Source: an uncultured Coriobacteriia bacterium (lineage in GTDB: Bacteria; Actinomycetota; Coriobacteriia; Coriobacteriales; QAMH01). Taken from it: a DNA stretch of 10,389 nucleotides. Position 1 is the stretch's first letter. The number at the start of each line of letters is the position of its first letter. The DNA lies in assembly GCA_949283445.1 (NCBI GenBank), contig CASDTD010000233.1:1-10389 (forward strand). The letters run 5' to 3'. Shown here piece by piece: positions 1 to 5,838 of the stretch. The notes under the pieces are model-generated. The model saw only the letters and a list, made by a program, of their open reading frames with translations, was not told the DNA's origin and ran no database searches. Both the position numbers and the translations under genes were made by a program.

Positions 1-349
1 CCCCATGGTGTCTGCCGCACGCATCGCAGTAGCCGTTCTCGTCTGTATCTGCGTACTGTGAGCAGGCGGCATGGTGCTTATCGCACTTGTCACAGACGCC
101 GTCGTCGTCCGCATCTGTGAAACCGGGACATGCCGTCGAGCTAGCGCTATTACCAGCAGCTCCTTCCGTTGCCAGCGCACCTTGTACGCTCGCGAGTTTC
201 TGGCCGATTCCATTTGCAGACGAAGTCGCATACGCCACCTGCGCCCCACTTGCAGCGTGCCGAAAGCCGTGCCCCATTGCAAACGCTGCCGGTACGCCAA
301 TCGCCAAAACCAGCACCGCGACTATCGCTATCACGATGGCCCTCTTCAT
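1..349 (-). CDS. Secreted Asp/Cys-rich repeat protein, N-terminal part (runs off left edge)
   Basis: The frame is open from an ATG at 349 to the window edge, giving 116 residues with no stop. The start is supported by AGGAAGG, 8 nt upstream. Residues 1-24 form a classic signal peptide: MKR, then a hydrophobic run ending AAFA, so export by Sec is expected. A low-complexity Ala/Ser/Gly linker follows (about 25-72). Two repeats then start at F77 and Y99, 22 residues apart: FTDADDDGVCDKC and YADTDENGYCDAC, each followed by two residues and HH. The D-x-D-x-[DN]-G loop resembles calcium-binding loops of thrombospondin type-3 or dockerin type. The C-x2-C-x2-H-H part could bind a metal. More repeats probably lie beyond the edge. 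The function is unknown; a surface or secreted calcium-binding protein is an inference. No neighbour shares its strand nearby. Confidence 0.75.
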   Translation of the reverse strand, partial: MKRAIVIAIVAVLVLAIGVPAAFAMGHGFRHAASGAQVAYATSSANGIGQKLASVQGALATEGAAGNSASSTACPGFTDADDDGVCDKCDKHHAACSQYADTDENGYCDACGRHHG

Positions 350-408
350 GATGATTCCCTTCCTCGATTTCACCGTTCACCTACAACACGATCGAGAACG
401 GGAAATCC

Positions 409-426
409 ATTCACGCGGAAGTGAAT
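409..426. repeat. Short inverted repeat between divergent genes
   Basis: ATTCAC (409-414) and GTGAAT (421-426) form a perfect 6-bp dyad around GCGGAA, followed on the plus strand by a short T run. It lies between two divergent starts (349 and 563), so a terminator role is unlikely. An operator or nothing at all is possible. The rest of the 350-562 spacer shows no convincing promoter; TACTAT at 519-524 is the best -10-like word for the plus-strand gene but it has no good -35. Confidence 0.25.
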
Positions 427-562
427 TTTTCGTTCCGTTGCAAGGTGGGCTCTTCCCTGCCCCCGCCAGCTGCTCGCAAGCCGCGTGTCTCCGAAGAATT
501 CACGTCACACCCTGCTTCTACTATGGGCCTGCACTGAAACCGAGTACCCATGGAGGCTCATC

Positions 563-898
563 ATGTACGAACCGAGTAAGCATTGCGCCACGTTTCACAT
601 AGCAGGGTTTCAACATTACGACGGCGCCCTGGCCCTGGCAGAGCTCAAAGCAGGACATACACTCAGCCTTGTGCCGGAATTCGACAACCCGCATGACCCG
701 AATGCCATCGCACTGTATCACGGAAACCTGAAGCTCGGCTTTATCCCTCGCTTCGAAAACGAGCTCATGGCGCAGCTCATGTACTACGGGCACACGAATG
801 TCTTTCAGTGCCGCATCCTGCAGGTCGACGAGAAAGCAGACCCCTGGGAGCAAGTCCGCGTGGGCATATACGTCACGGACAACAGAAACCGGGCGTAA
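563..898 (+). CDS. Stand-alone HIRAN-domain protein
   Basis: This 111-residue protein consists almost entirely of a HIRAN domain (about residues 8-105). Visible hallmarks are the FHIAGFQHYD opening strand, the LVPEFDNPHDPNAIAL block (36-51), and LGFIPR (58-63) followed by a helix that carries ENELMAQL. In eukaryotic HLTF/Rad5 the domain binds single-stranded 3' DNA ends at stalled forks. In bacteria it occurs alone or fused to nucleases and helicases, and a DNA-damage or mobile-element role has been predicted. There is no catalytic domain here, so it is probably a binding module. The ATG at 563 was chosen because GGAGG (552-556) sits 6 nt upstream. The frame is open further upstream to 485, but that extension lacks a ribosome site and does not look like the domain. 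No adjacent helicase or nuclease gene is in the window. It converges on the permease at 1000-1761. Confidence 0.85.
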   Translation: MYEPSKHCATFHIAGFQHYDGALALAELKAGHTLSLVPEFDNPHDPNAIALYHGNLKLGFIPRFENELMAQLMYYGHTNVFQCRILQVDEKADPWEQVRVGIYVTDNRNRA

Positions 899-920
899 GC
901 GCATATCAGATAACGCTTGT

Positions 921-990
921 CGATGCCCGAAACCCGTCTGCAAGATTGGACTTTGGGCACTCCCGTGCCGATGTCTTCGGGCATCGGCAC
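921..990. terminator. UUCG-capped hairpin between convergent genes, with a competing pairing
   Basis: GTGCCGATG (965-973) and CATCGGCAC (982-990) pair perfectly. The stem continues through a T-G wobble and closes on C-TTCG-G (975-980), a very stable tetraloop. A second pairing, CGATGCCCGAA (921-931) with TTCGGGCATCG (976-986), uses the same right arm and so excludes the first. The element sits between the stops of the HIRAN gene (898) and the permease (1000), and probably serves as a terminator for one or both strands. Neither strand has a U tract, so this is a GC-type hairpin and the role is inferred. Confidence 0.5.
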
Positions 991-999
991 GCCGCCCGA

Positions 1000-1761
1000 T
1001 TACCGCACGGGCTCCCGGTTGACTGCGCTGGCCACGCGGCGGGCATACCGCCGATGCGCCCAAACGGCGAAGGCGGCGGTTGCGGCGATCCAGGCGGCGC
1101 AGAGCGCGATCGTCGCGGCAGGCGGCAGGACCGTCGGCAGGCCTGCGAGCATCCAGGACATCTCGGCGGCGAAGCCTGTGGGAAGGGCGCAGACAACCGC
1201 ACGCATCCCCTCGGCCATGATTCCCAAAAGCGGCAGCACGGCGCAGGCCACGATGGGCACTGCGAATACGCTGCTCTTCATTTGGTCGTCGGCGAGCAAG
1301 CCGAACGCCAGGCTCATGAACAGGATGGGCAGCGACGCTGGGATCGCAAGCGCGAGGACAACTGCCGTCTTCGCCGCTGGGAACCCGACGGCAAGGCAGG
1401 CAAGGGCCACTGCGATCAGCGTCCATGCGAGCGATGCTAAGAACTTGCCGATTGCCGCTTGCGCCGTGGAGACGCCCGCCTGTGCGAGCGTCACGGGCAC
1501 GCCGCGTTCGGCCTCTTCGGACATGACGTAGAGCAGCCCGACAGATCCCGTGTAAGCGGGCGCAATGGCGACGGCGACCATTGTGAGGAACGCCTCCGAT
1601 CCAGCGCCGCCGAGCCAATCCACGCCGATAATCGACGAGAACACGAACGCAAGCAACGCGCATGTCGCCAGCATCATGAGCATGACGGGATTGCGCGCCG
1701 CATCGACCGCATCGTGCAGGGCGACCGCTCCTATGTTTTTCAGCGTAGAATTGCCTTTCAT
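1000..1761 (-). CDS. ABC-2 type exporter permease (orphan)
   Basis: This is a 253-residue integral membrane protein with about six helices (roughly 25-46, 57-79, 104-126, 131-154, 164-184, 215-236). The layout is that of ABC-2 permeases: an amphipathic start with ARNPVML before helix 1, a cytoplasmic SEEAERGV segment after helix 2, then LADDQMKSS and a LPTG motif before the last helix. It would form the membrane pore of an efflux pump and needs an ATPase partner, but no intact ATPase gene lies beside it. It is a clear paralogue of the permease at 4686-5447: same length and collinear motifs such as RNP, DQM and LPTG. The other copy reads EEKEKRT where this one reads SEEAERG. The ATG at 1761 aligns with the start of the paralogue; its ribosome site (GGCGGA) is weak. 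The gene is divergent from the ABC-like/LytTR regulator, which may control it. Confidence 0.85.
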   Translation of the reverse strand: MKGNSTLKNIGAVALHDAVDAARNPVMLMMLATCALLAFVFSSIIGVDWLGGAGSEAFLTMVAVAIAPAYTGSVGLLYVMSEEAERGVPVTLAQAGVSTAQAAIGKFLASLAWTLIAVALACLAVGFPAAKTAVVLALAIPASLPILFMSLAFGLLADDQMKSSVFAVPIVACAVLPLLGIMAEGMRAVVCALPTGFAAEMSWMLAGLPTVLPPAATIALCAAWIAATAAFAVWAHRRYARRVASAVNREPVR

Positions 1762-1782
1762 AGTTCCGCCATGATACCTGAA

Positions 1783-1804
1783 CATCATGTCGAGAAACAT
1801 GATG
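1783..1804. repeat. 8-bp dyad in the permease leader
   Basis: CATCATGT (1783-1790) and ACATGATG (1797-1804) form a perfect inverted repeat around CGAGAA. It lies 22 bp upstream of the permease start in the 137-bp divergent spacer. It could be an operator for one of the divergent genes or an RNA hairpin in the permease leader. Confidence 0.4.
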
Positions 1805-1834
1805 CAGACTGCGGGCATGCCAACAGAGACCGGA

Positions 1835-1863
1835 CAAACATAATGAGAGCGCTCATATATAAT
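1835..1863 (+). promoter_or_regulatory. Promoter of the LytTR regulator gene, with a small dyad in the spacer
   Basis: TATAAT (1858-1863) is a perfect -10. The matching -35 position, 17 bp upstream (CAAACA, 1835-1840), is poor, which suggests an activated promoter. ATGAG (1843-1847) and CTCAT (1852-1856) form an inverted repeat inside the spacer, a place where a bound regulator would block or remodel the promoter. GGGAGAGG (1888-1895) is the ribosome site of the gene starting at 1899. Confidence 0.5.
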
Positions 1864-1898
1864 GATGCGGCCTGACGGACGCGAGCCGGGAGAGGTGC

Positions 1899-2822
1899 AT
1901 GGCGGACTACAACACCATAGAGGAGCTGCTCGAGGGCGAGCGGGGAAGCAGCGTTCACATCGAGTGCGGGCGCGATGCGGTGGACCGCGCGGTGCGCTTC
2001 GTCCACGGCGCGTACGCGAATCGCCGCTGCGCCTTCTATGTCGCAACCGACAAGGGGTTCGACCGCGACACGGTGCGCTCCTACCTGCGCTTCTTTGCGC
2101 GCGTCGCTGGCGGCGCCGTCACGGCAGAGGAGGCACTTGCGCATTTCGGGCTCAAGGACGTTGCGAAAACGTCCGTCAAGAAGCTTTCGCCCGAGCAGCG
2201 CGCGCTCATGAACTTCGCGCGCATGAGCCTGTTCGAACCTGAGGTGGTGTTCTGCGAACGGCCGCTGGGCGACATCACGCCCGCCACGCGCGGTCTTGTG
2301 CAGGCGTTGCTCGGCCAGGTGGTCGAGGCGGGCGGCATCGTCGTCACGTGCGGCGAGCCCCTGCGCGAGGCGCTGCTCATGCCGGGCTCCGCGTTCTACG
2401 AGGAGGACGGTCGCTTCTGGCAAGCGCAGACCAGCGATGGCGACGACAACGCCGATGCGCCCGCCTACGCCGGCGACGAAGTGCGCGTGTTCAAGGTTCC
2501 CGCCAAATCCGGCGACGCGACCTTGCTTTTCGATCCGCGCGAGGTTGACTTCGTCGAGAGCGTCAACCGCGCGAACTTCGTGAGCGTGCGCGACGAGCTC
2601 TATCCCGTGCAGATGACGCTCGACGAGCTGGAGGCCGAACTCGAGCGCTACGGCTTCTTCCGCTGTCACCGCTCTTACATTGTCAATGTGCAAAAGGTCG
2701 CGAAGGTGGAGCGCTTCACCCGCAACAGTTTCAACCTCACGCTCGCCGATGCCGCGGCAACGCAGATCCCGCTCGCCAAGGGCCGTGCCGATGAAATGCG
2801 CGACCGCTACGGCTGGCGGTAG
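1899..2822 (+). CDS. Regulator with degenerate ABC-ATPase-like half and LytTR DNA-binding domain
   Basis: This is a 307-residue protein. The C-terminal part (about 205-305) is a LytTR domain, shown by VDFVESVNRANFVSVRD, then FFRCHRSYIVNVQKV (253-267) and the closing IPLAKGR (290-296). Such domains bind DNA as ten-stranded beta folds. The N-terminal half has no receiver domain. Residues 94-151 instead follow the order of the second half of an ABC ATPase: KKLSPEQRALMNFARMSLFEPEVVFCERPL, with a hydrophobic strand and a TPATR segment where SGLDPATR would stand. No Walker A (GxxGxGK) is visible, LSGGQ has become LSPEQ, and the Walker B aspartate-glutamate has become CER. It is therefore unlikely to hydrolyse ATP. 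ABC-type/LytTR fusions are known in Gram-positive bacteria. The gene is divergent from an ABC-2 permease, so a sensor that touches that permease and controls its expression is an attractive inference. Confidence 0.8.
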   Translation: MADYNTIEELLEGERGSSVHIECGRDAVDRAVRFVHGAYANRRCAFYVATDKGFDRDTVRSYLRFFARVAGGAVTAEEALAHFGLKDVAKTSVKKLSPEQRALMNFARMSLFEPEVVFCERPLGDITPATRGLVQALLGQVVEAGGIVVTCGEPLREALLMPGSAFYEEDGRFWQAQTSDGDDNADAPAYAGDEVRVFKVPAKSGDATLLFDPREVDFVESVNRANFVSVRDELYPVQMTLDELEAELERYGFFRCHRSYIVNVQKVAKVERFTRNSFNLTLADAAATQIPLAKGRADEMRDRYGWR

Positions 2823-2922
2823 CCTGCGGCGAAGGCTGGCAGCGGGTAACGCCGTACGCGCAGCGACCGTTCGCCTACGCGGATGCTCGCACGGTGCCGT
2901 CGTACGAACGGGCAGGTCATGC

Positions 2923-2979
2923 GCGGTAAACCGCAGCTCGACTGACGGTCGAGTCGACTCAACTGATGGTCGGTTGAGT
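2923..2979. repeat. Cluster of dyads with two 21-bp-phased repeats
   Basis: Three dyads sit within 57 bp. GCGGT-AA-ACCGC lies at 2923-2934. CTCGAC (2937-2942) pairs with GTCGAG (2948-2953). ACTCAAC (2957-2963) pairs with GTTGAGT (2973-2979). The last two share the word ACTGAYGGTCG at 2941-2951 and 2962-2972, exactly 21 bp apart, which is two helical turns. GAGTCGACTC (2951-2960) between them is a perfect palindrome. This looks like a tandem operator ahead of the XRE gene at 3039. Alternatively the last hairpin plus six T's at 2989-2994 could end the LytTR transcript, although the T run is 9 nt away from the stem. Confidence 0.5.
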
Positions 2980-3038
2980 GAGGGACGCTTTTTTCTGACG
3001 ATGGGATCGGCCCCATCCGCACAAGGAAAGGATCGATC

Positions 3039-3446
3039 ATGACAAAGCAAACCTTCGGCTCCACCATAGCCGCGCTCCGGAAAGAGAAGGGCATGACTCA
3101 GTTGGAGCTCGCACAGAGCATGGGCGTCACCGACAAGGCGGTGTCGAAATGGGAGCGGAACCTCTCCTTCCCCGACGTCGCGTCGCTTCCCAGACTTGCG
3201 GAGCAGCTCGGCGTTTCGGTCGACGAGCTGCTTGAAGCGAAGACGTCCGCACAGGAAGAGCCCGCCCGAAGCAAGGTGCGTCCGCTCATCGAGCTCGTCC
3301 TCAAAGCCGTCGCGCTCGCCATGGGCGTGGGTGTGACGGCGCTTTCGATCATGGACGAGGTCGAGCCGAGAAACGCGCTCTGCCTGCTCGGCATAGGGCT
3401 TGCCTGTCTCGCTCTTGTCCAGATCGCGCATACGGACGACGAATAG
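3039..3446 (+). CDS. XRE-family regulator with C-terminal membrane tail
   Basis: This is a 135-residue protein. Residues 7-65 form a Cro/C1-type helix-turn-helix: IAALRKEKGMTQLELAQSMG, then TDKAVSKWER as recognition helix (31-40), then FPDVASLPRLAEQLGVSVDELL. A short charged linker (68-80) leads to two hydrophobic segments, about 83-104 and 111-129, so the DNA-binding head is probably tethered to the membrane facing the cytoplasm. This architecture is common in Gram-positive bacteria beside drug and peptide exporters. The start at 3039 has a strong site, AAGGAAAGGA (3023-3032), 6 nt upstream. The preceding spacer (2823-3038) carries the dyad cluster. The natural target may be the export genes downstream, which are now broken at 4580-4620. 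It converges on the MFS gene with only 63 bp between the stops and no obvious hairpin there. Confidence 0.85.
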   Translation: MTKQTFGSTIAALRKEKGMTQLELAQSMGVTDKAVSKWERNLSFPDVASLPRLAEQLGVSVDELLEAKTSAQEEPARSKVRPLIELVLKAVALAMGVGVTALSIMDEVEPRNALCLLGIGLACLALVQIAHTDDE

Positions 3447-3509
3447 CGCTGCGCCTTCCTACTGAGCGGGGGTGAGGGGGCGTTGGATTCCGCGCTGCTT
3501 TGGGGACCG

Positions 3510-4622
3510 CTACTTATCATCGTCCAGGGAGCGGATGCTCTTGCTGGCAAGGCCCGCTGCGCAGCATGCAACGGTCAGCGCGCCGCACATGACGAACCAC
3601 GTGGAGATGCCGACTTGCTCGGCGAGAACCCCCGAGACCACCAGCCCCACCGGCGTGGCAAGCGTCGATCCGGTGAGAAAGATGCCCATGACGCGGCCGA
3701 GGGCGCTTGCAGGCGCACGCGTCTGCATGATGGGGAGCAACGGCGCGTTGAAGCATCCCATCGCGGCTGCGGCGACGCCCATGAGCACGGCGAACGCGGG
3801 AAACATGCTCGGCGTGAGCAGGCCGCATCCCGCGATTGCCGCTCCAAGCGCGATCACCGAAACCACCAACACCGCAACGCGCCGCTTGCCGCCGCCCCAC
3901 ACCGCCATGAGGGCCGATCCTACGAGCAGCCCTACGCCGAACGTCGCTTCCACGATGGATGCCTGCCAGCCGTCGCCGCCGAAATGCTGATAGGTCATGA
4001 GCGGCGCGAGCGAACTTGCGGGCATGAACAACAGCATCGTCGTCATCACGAGCAGCATGAGGTTGCGCAGGCCCGCATCGCGCATGATGACCGTGGCGCC
4101 TTCTCGCAGATCTCCGAGCACTGTTGAGGATGCGGTTGCGCCGGCGGCCTGAGGCGGCACCCGAGCGATGCCAAGGCACAGGCATGCGAAAGCGGCGCAT
4201 ACGGCATCAAGCACCATAACGCCGCCAAGCCCGACCAGGTTGTACAGCAGGATGCCGAGCGCTGGTCCCGCGATGGACGACAGCGAGGTGACAGCCTGGT
4301 CCATGCTGTTGATACGCACGAGATGCCGTTCGGGAACAAGGCTTGGCATGAGCGCGGAAAAGGCCGGGCTGTGGAACGCCTGCGCGCTCGCTCTTGCAGC
4401 GAGGATCAGCAACATGAGCAGGATGCTCGTCTGACCCGCGAAGATAATGAGTGCGAAGGCAAGCGAGAGCGCGCCGGCAGCTCCGTCGGCGATGATCATG
4501 ATGCGCTTGCGCTTGAAACGGTCGGCAGCCACGCCGCCGAAGGGGCTCAAGAGCGCGACGGGCAAAAGTGCCGCCGCCGACAATTTACGCGGGATTTTCG
4601 CCGCAGGCGAAGTGCTCTCCAT
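3510..4622 (-). CDS. MFS efflux transporter, N-terminally truncated (probable pseudogene)
   Basis: The open frame encodes 370 residues of a major facilitator protein of the macrolide/EntS-like exporter group. Motif A is clear between helices 2 and 3: GGVAADRFKRKR at residues 29-40. The second-half counterpart, RAPASALGRVMG, is at 302-313. About eleven hydrophobic segments follow one another. Full-length relatives begin about 35-45 residues earlier with helix 1 and the loop before helix 2. Here that part is missing and is replaced by MESTSPAAKIPRK, which is the reverse strand of an ABC ATPase tail. No Shine-Dalgarno site precedes the ATG at 4622 and no promoter is visible behind it. The reading frame is otherwise intact, so the truncation is recent or is an assembly join. 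A drug-export role is unlikely in this form. Homology starts with confidence near residue 14 (about position 4583). Confidence 0.75.
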   Translation of the reverse strand: MESTSPAAKIPRKLSAAALLPVALLSPFGGVAADRFKRKRIMIIADGAAGALSLAFALIIFAGQTSILLMLLILAARASAQAFHSPAFSALMPSLVPERHLVRINSMDQAVTSLSSIAGPALGILLYNLVGLGGVMVLDAVCAAFACLCLGIARVPPQAAGATASSTVLGDLREGATVIMRDAGLRNLMLLVMTTMLLFMPASSLAPLMTYQHFGGDGWQASIVEATFGVGLLVGSALMAVWGGGKRRVAVLVVSVIALGAAIAGCGLLTPSMFPAFAVLMGVAAAAMGCFNAPLLPIMQTRAPASALGRVMGIFLTGSTLATPVGLVVSGVLAEQVGISTWFVMCGALTVACCAAGLASKSIRSLDDDK

Positions 4623-4683
4623 CCATTCTGACGAACCCGACCTCGAGGAAGTGTTCCTCGAGCTGACCGGAAGGGAGTTCTAG
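4594..4683 (+). pseudogene. 3' end of an ABC exporter ATPase gene (remnant)
   Basis: The last ~30 codons before the TAG at 4681-4683 read GEVLSIHSDEPDLEEVF and LELTGREF. This is the characteristic C-terminal tail of ABC-2 exporter ATPases (the EPxLEEVFLxLTG ending). Walker A, signature and Walker B regions are all absent; upstream the strand is occupied by the reverse of the MFS gene. The stop lies 2 nt before the ATG of the permease at 4686, the usual ATPase-permease operon spacing. The upstream limit of homology is uncertain and could be anywhere from about 4585 to 4612. Confidence 0.7.
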
Positions 4684-4685
4684 AA

Positions 4686-5447
4686 ATGAACGCCGCACTG
4701 AGGAAAACCAGGGCGCTTCTCGCCAAGGACTTTATCGACCTGTTCAGAAACCCGACCATGCTCATCGTGTGCCTGCTGCCTATCGCGTTCATGGCACTGT
4801 ACTGGTTCATGGTCGGCGACGCGACAGGCGATGCGGCTCTCTCTGCCGAGCAGGAACGTGCCGTCAGCCTCATCATCCAGCAGTTCATGCTCGGGTCGTC
4901 GCTGTGCATGGCTACCGGCATGGTGTGCACGATGACGGTGCTCTACGGCATCGCGGAGGAAAAAGAGAAGCGCACGCTGCGCACCCTCATGCTCGCCAAC
5001 GTGGGCGCCTCGCAGGTCATCGCATCCAAGACCGTTGTGGCGCTGGTAGCATCGACCGTCGTGAACGCCGCGTGCTTCTTCGTGGCAGGCGGCCAGCTGA
5101 ACATGCTCGGGGCGTATTTGGTGCTGGGAATAATGGGGTCGCTGCCCATCATCCTATTCTCACTCGTGCTGGGGCTCGCGTGCCGCGACCAGATGACGGC
5201 GGGCGTCTACAGCGTGCCGGTGCTGCTCGTAGCGCTCGTGCCCATGTTCGGCATGGCCAACGAGACGATCGGGAAAGTCGCGCACTGGCTGCCCACGGGC
5301 GGCGTCTACGACTTGATCGGGCTCGCTTTGAGTGGCAACCTGCTTTCTTCAGACGCGCTCGCGCCGCTTGCCGTCACGGCGGCGTGGATTGTCGTGGGGG
5401 CGGTGCTGTTCGCCGTGCTCTTCAAGCGCCTGGCGCGGGACAACTAG
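4686..5447 (+). CDS. ABC-2 type exporter permease
   Basis: This is a 253-residue membrane protein with about six helices (roughly 25-43, 66-88, 115-135, 141-164, 173-191, 225-246). It shows RNPTML before helix 1, a cytoplasmic GIAEEKEKRTLRTLMLANV segment (88-106) typical of ABC-2 permeases that couple to an ATPase, then CRDQM (167-170) and LPTGG (202-206). AAGGGAG (4671-4677) is the ribosome site, and it lies inside the last codons of the ATPase remnant, so the two were translationally coupled. With only the last ~30 codons of that ATPase left, the pump can work only if an ATPase from elsewhere serves it. Paralogue of the permease at 1000-1761. The family exports drugs, peptides or lantibiotics; the substrate cannot be told. 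Any promoter was probably upstream of the lost ATPase part. Confidence 0.87.
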   Translation: MNAALRKTRALLAKDFIDLFRNPTMLIVCLLPIAFMALYWFMVGDATGDAALSAEQERAVSLIIQQFMLGSSLCMATGMVCTMTVLYGIAEEKEKRTLRTLMLANVGASQVIASKTVVALVASTVVNAACFFVAGGQLNMLGAYLVLGIMGSLPIILFSLVLGLACRDQMTAGVYSVPVLLVALVPMFGMANETIGKVAHWLPTGGVYDLIGLALSGNLLSSDALAPLAVTAAWIVVGAVLFAVLFKRLARDN

Positions 5448-5463
5448 CAGCGCTTTGCACGCA

Positions 5464-5751
5464 TCATACCTCGACGATGGCAATTTTGATGTTCTCCCGT
5501 TTGAACAGTGGCTTGAGGTATTCAGGGTTTCGCAGCTCGGACAAGACCTGTTGCAACGCGATGAAGATGTCCGCAGAAGGTGCGCGGGAAGCATCTTCGA
5601 GTGCGTAAATCGTCCGCTCGGAAATCTTCATTCCCGTTGCCTCTTCCACTGCCTCGCACAGTGAACGCCCGCGCGTGAAACCGTTGCTCAACCGTGCTTC
5701 CTTCAGCAGAATGCCGTACGCTCCCCAATCGATAACGCTGTTCTCTTTCAT
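5464..5751 (-). CDS. Small XRE-like transcriptional regulator
   Basis: This is a 95-residue protein. Residues 11-70 read as a helix-turn-helix of the XRE type with a lengthened turn: GILLKEARLSNGFTRGRSL, then ISERTIYALEDASRAPSADI with the recognition helix around 43-52, then a closing helix. The tail (75-95) is charged and ends with a short beta-like IKIAIVEV. The ATG at 5751 is preferred because GAAGAG lies a few bases upstream; an in-frame ATG at 5766 would add five residues but has no ribosome site. It is divergent from the NYN-like fragment at 5839, and both promoters overlap one near-palindrome, so it is probably an autoregulator that also controls that gene. It converges on the ABC permease with 16 bp between the stops. 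Confidence 0.7.
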   Translation of the reverse strand: MKENSVIDWGAYGILLKEARLSNGFTRGRSLCEAVEEATGMKISERTIYALEDASRAPSADIFIALQQVLSELRNPEYLKPLFKRENIKIAIVEV

Positions 5752-5767
5752 GCTGTCTCTTCTCATG

Positions 5768-5796
5768 TTGTACTATCGTGCGACACTCGATATACT
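5768..5796 (+). promoter_or_regulatory. Promoter for the NYN-like fragment
   Basis: TTGTAC (5768-5773), a 17-bp spacer, and TATACT (5791-5796). The predicted start of transcription falls at about 5803, inside the near-palindrome at 5800-5815. GGAGG (5829-5833) then precedes the ATG at 5839. Confidence 0.45.
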
Positions 5797-5799
5797 ATT

Positions 5800-5831
5800 T
5801 TGCATTATAGTGCAATTTCTTCACATGTGGA
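5800..5831 (-). promoter_or_regulatory. Regulator promoter overlapped by a near-palindromic operator
   Basis: On the minus strand TATAAT (5809-5804) with TCCACA 16 bp upstream (5831-5826) forms a promoter for the gene at 5464-5751. The -10 is embedded in TTGCATTATAGTGCAA (5800-5815), whose outer arms TTGCA/TGCAA are perfect. Binding there would block this promoter and the start site of the divergent one, the normal layout of an XRE autoregulatory switch. Confidence 0.5.
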
Positions 5832-5838
5832 GGTTGAC

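Noticed and set aside
1..120. c-type haem motif in the secreted repeat protein
   Set aside because: The spacing is C-x2-C-x2-H-H, not C-x2-C-H.
409..431. Intrinsic terminator (6-bp stem plus T run) upstream of the HIRAN gene
   Set aside because: It lies between two divergent gene starts where no transcript needs ending, and the stem is short and AT-rich; kept only as a low-confidence dyad.
521..1837. Long minus-strand frame (438 codons)
   Set aside because: It overlaps the permease in another frame and runs antisense through the HIRAN gene; composition is Arg/Cys/His-rich and no domain is visible.
1785..3431. Very long open frame on the minus strand (548 codons)
   Set aside because: It is antisense to the LytTR and XRE genes, both of which have clear domains and ribosome sites; its translation is Arg/His/Val-rich with no recognisable domain, typical of a high-GC shadow.
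4447..4683. Plus-strand frame of 78 codons as a complete small protein
   Set aside because: Its first half is the reverse strand of the MFS gene and only the end is a real ATPase tail; it is a product of the junction, not a gene.
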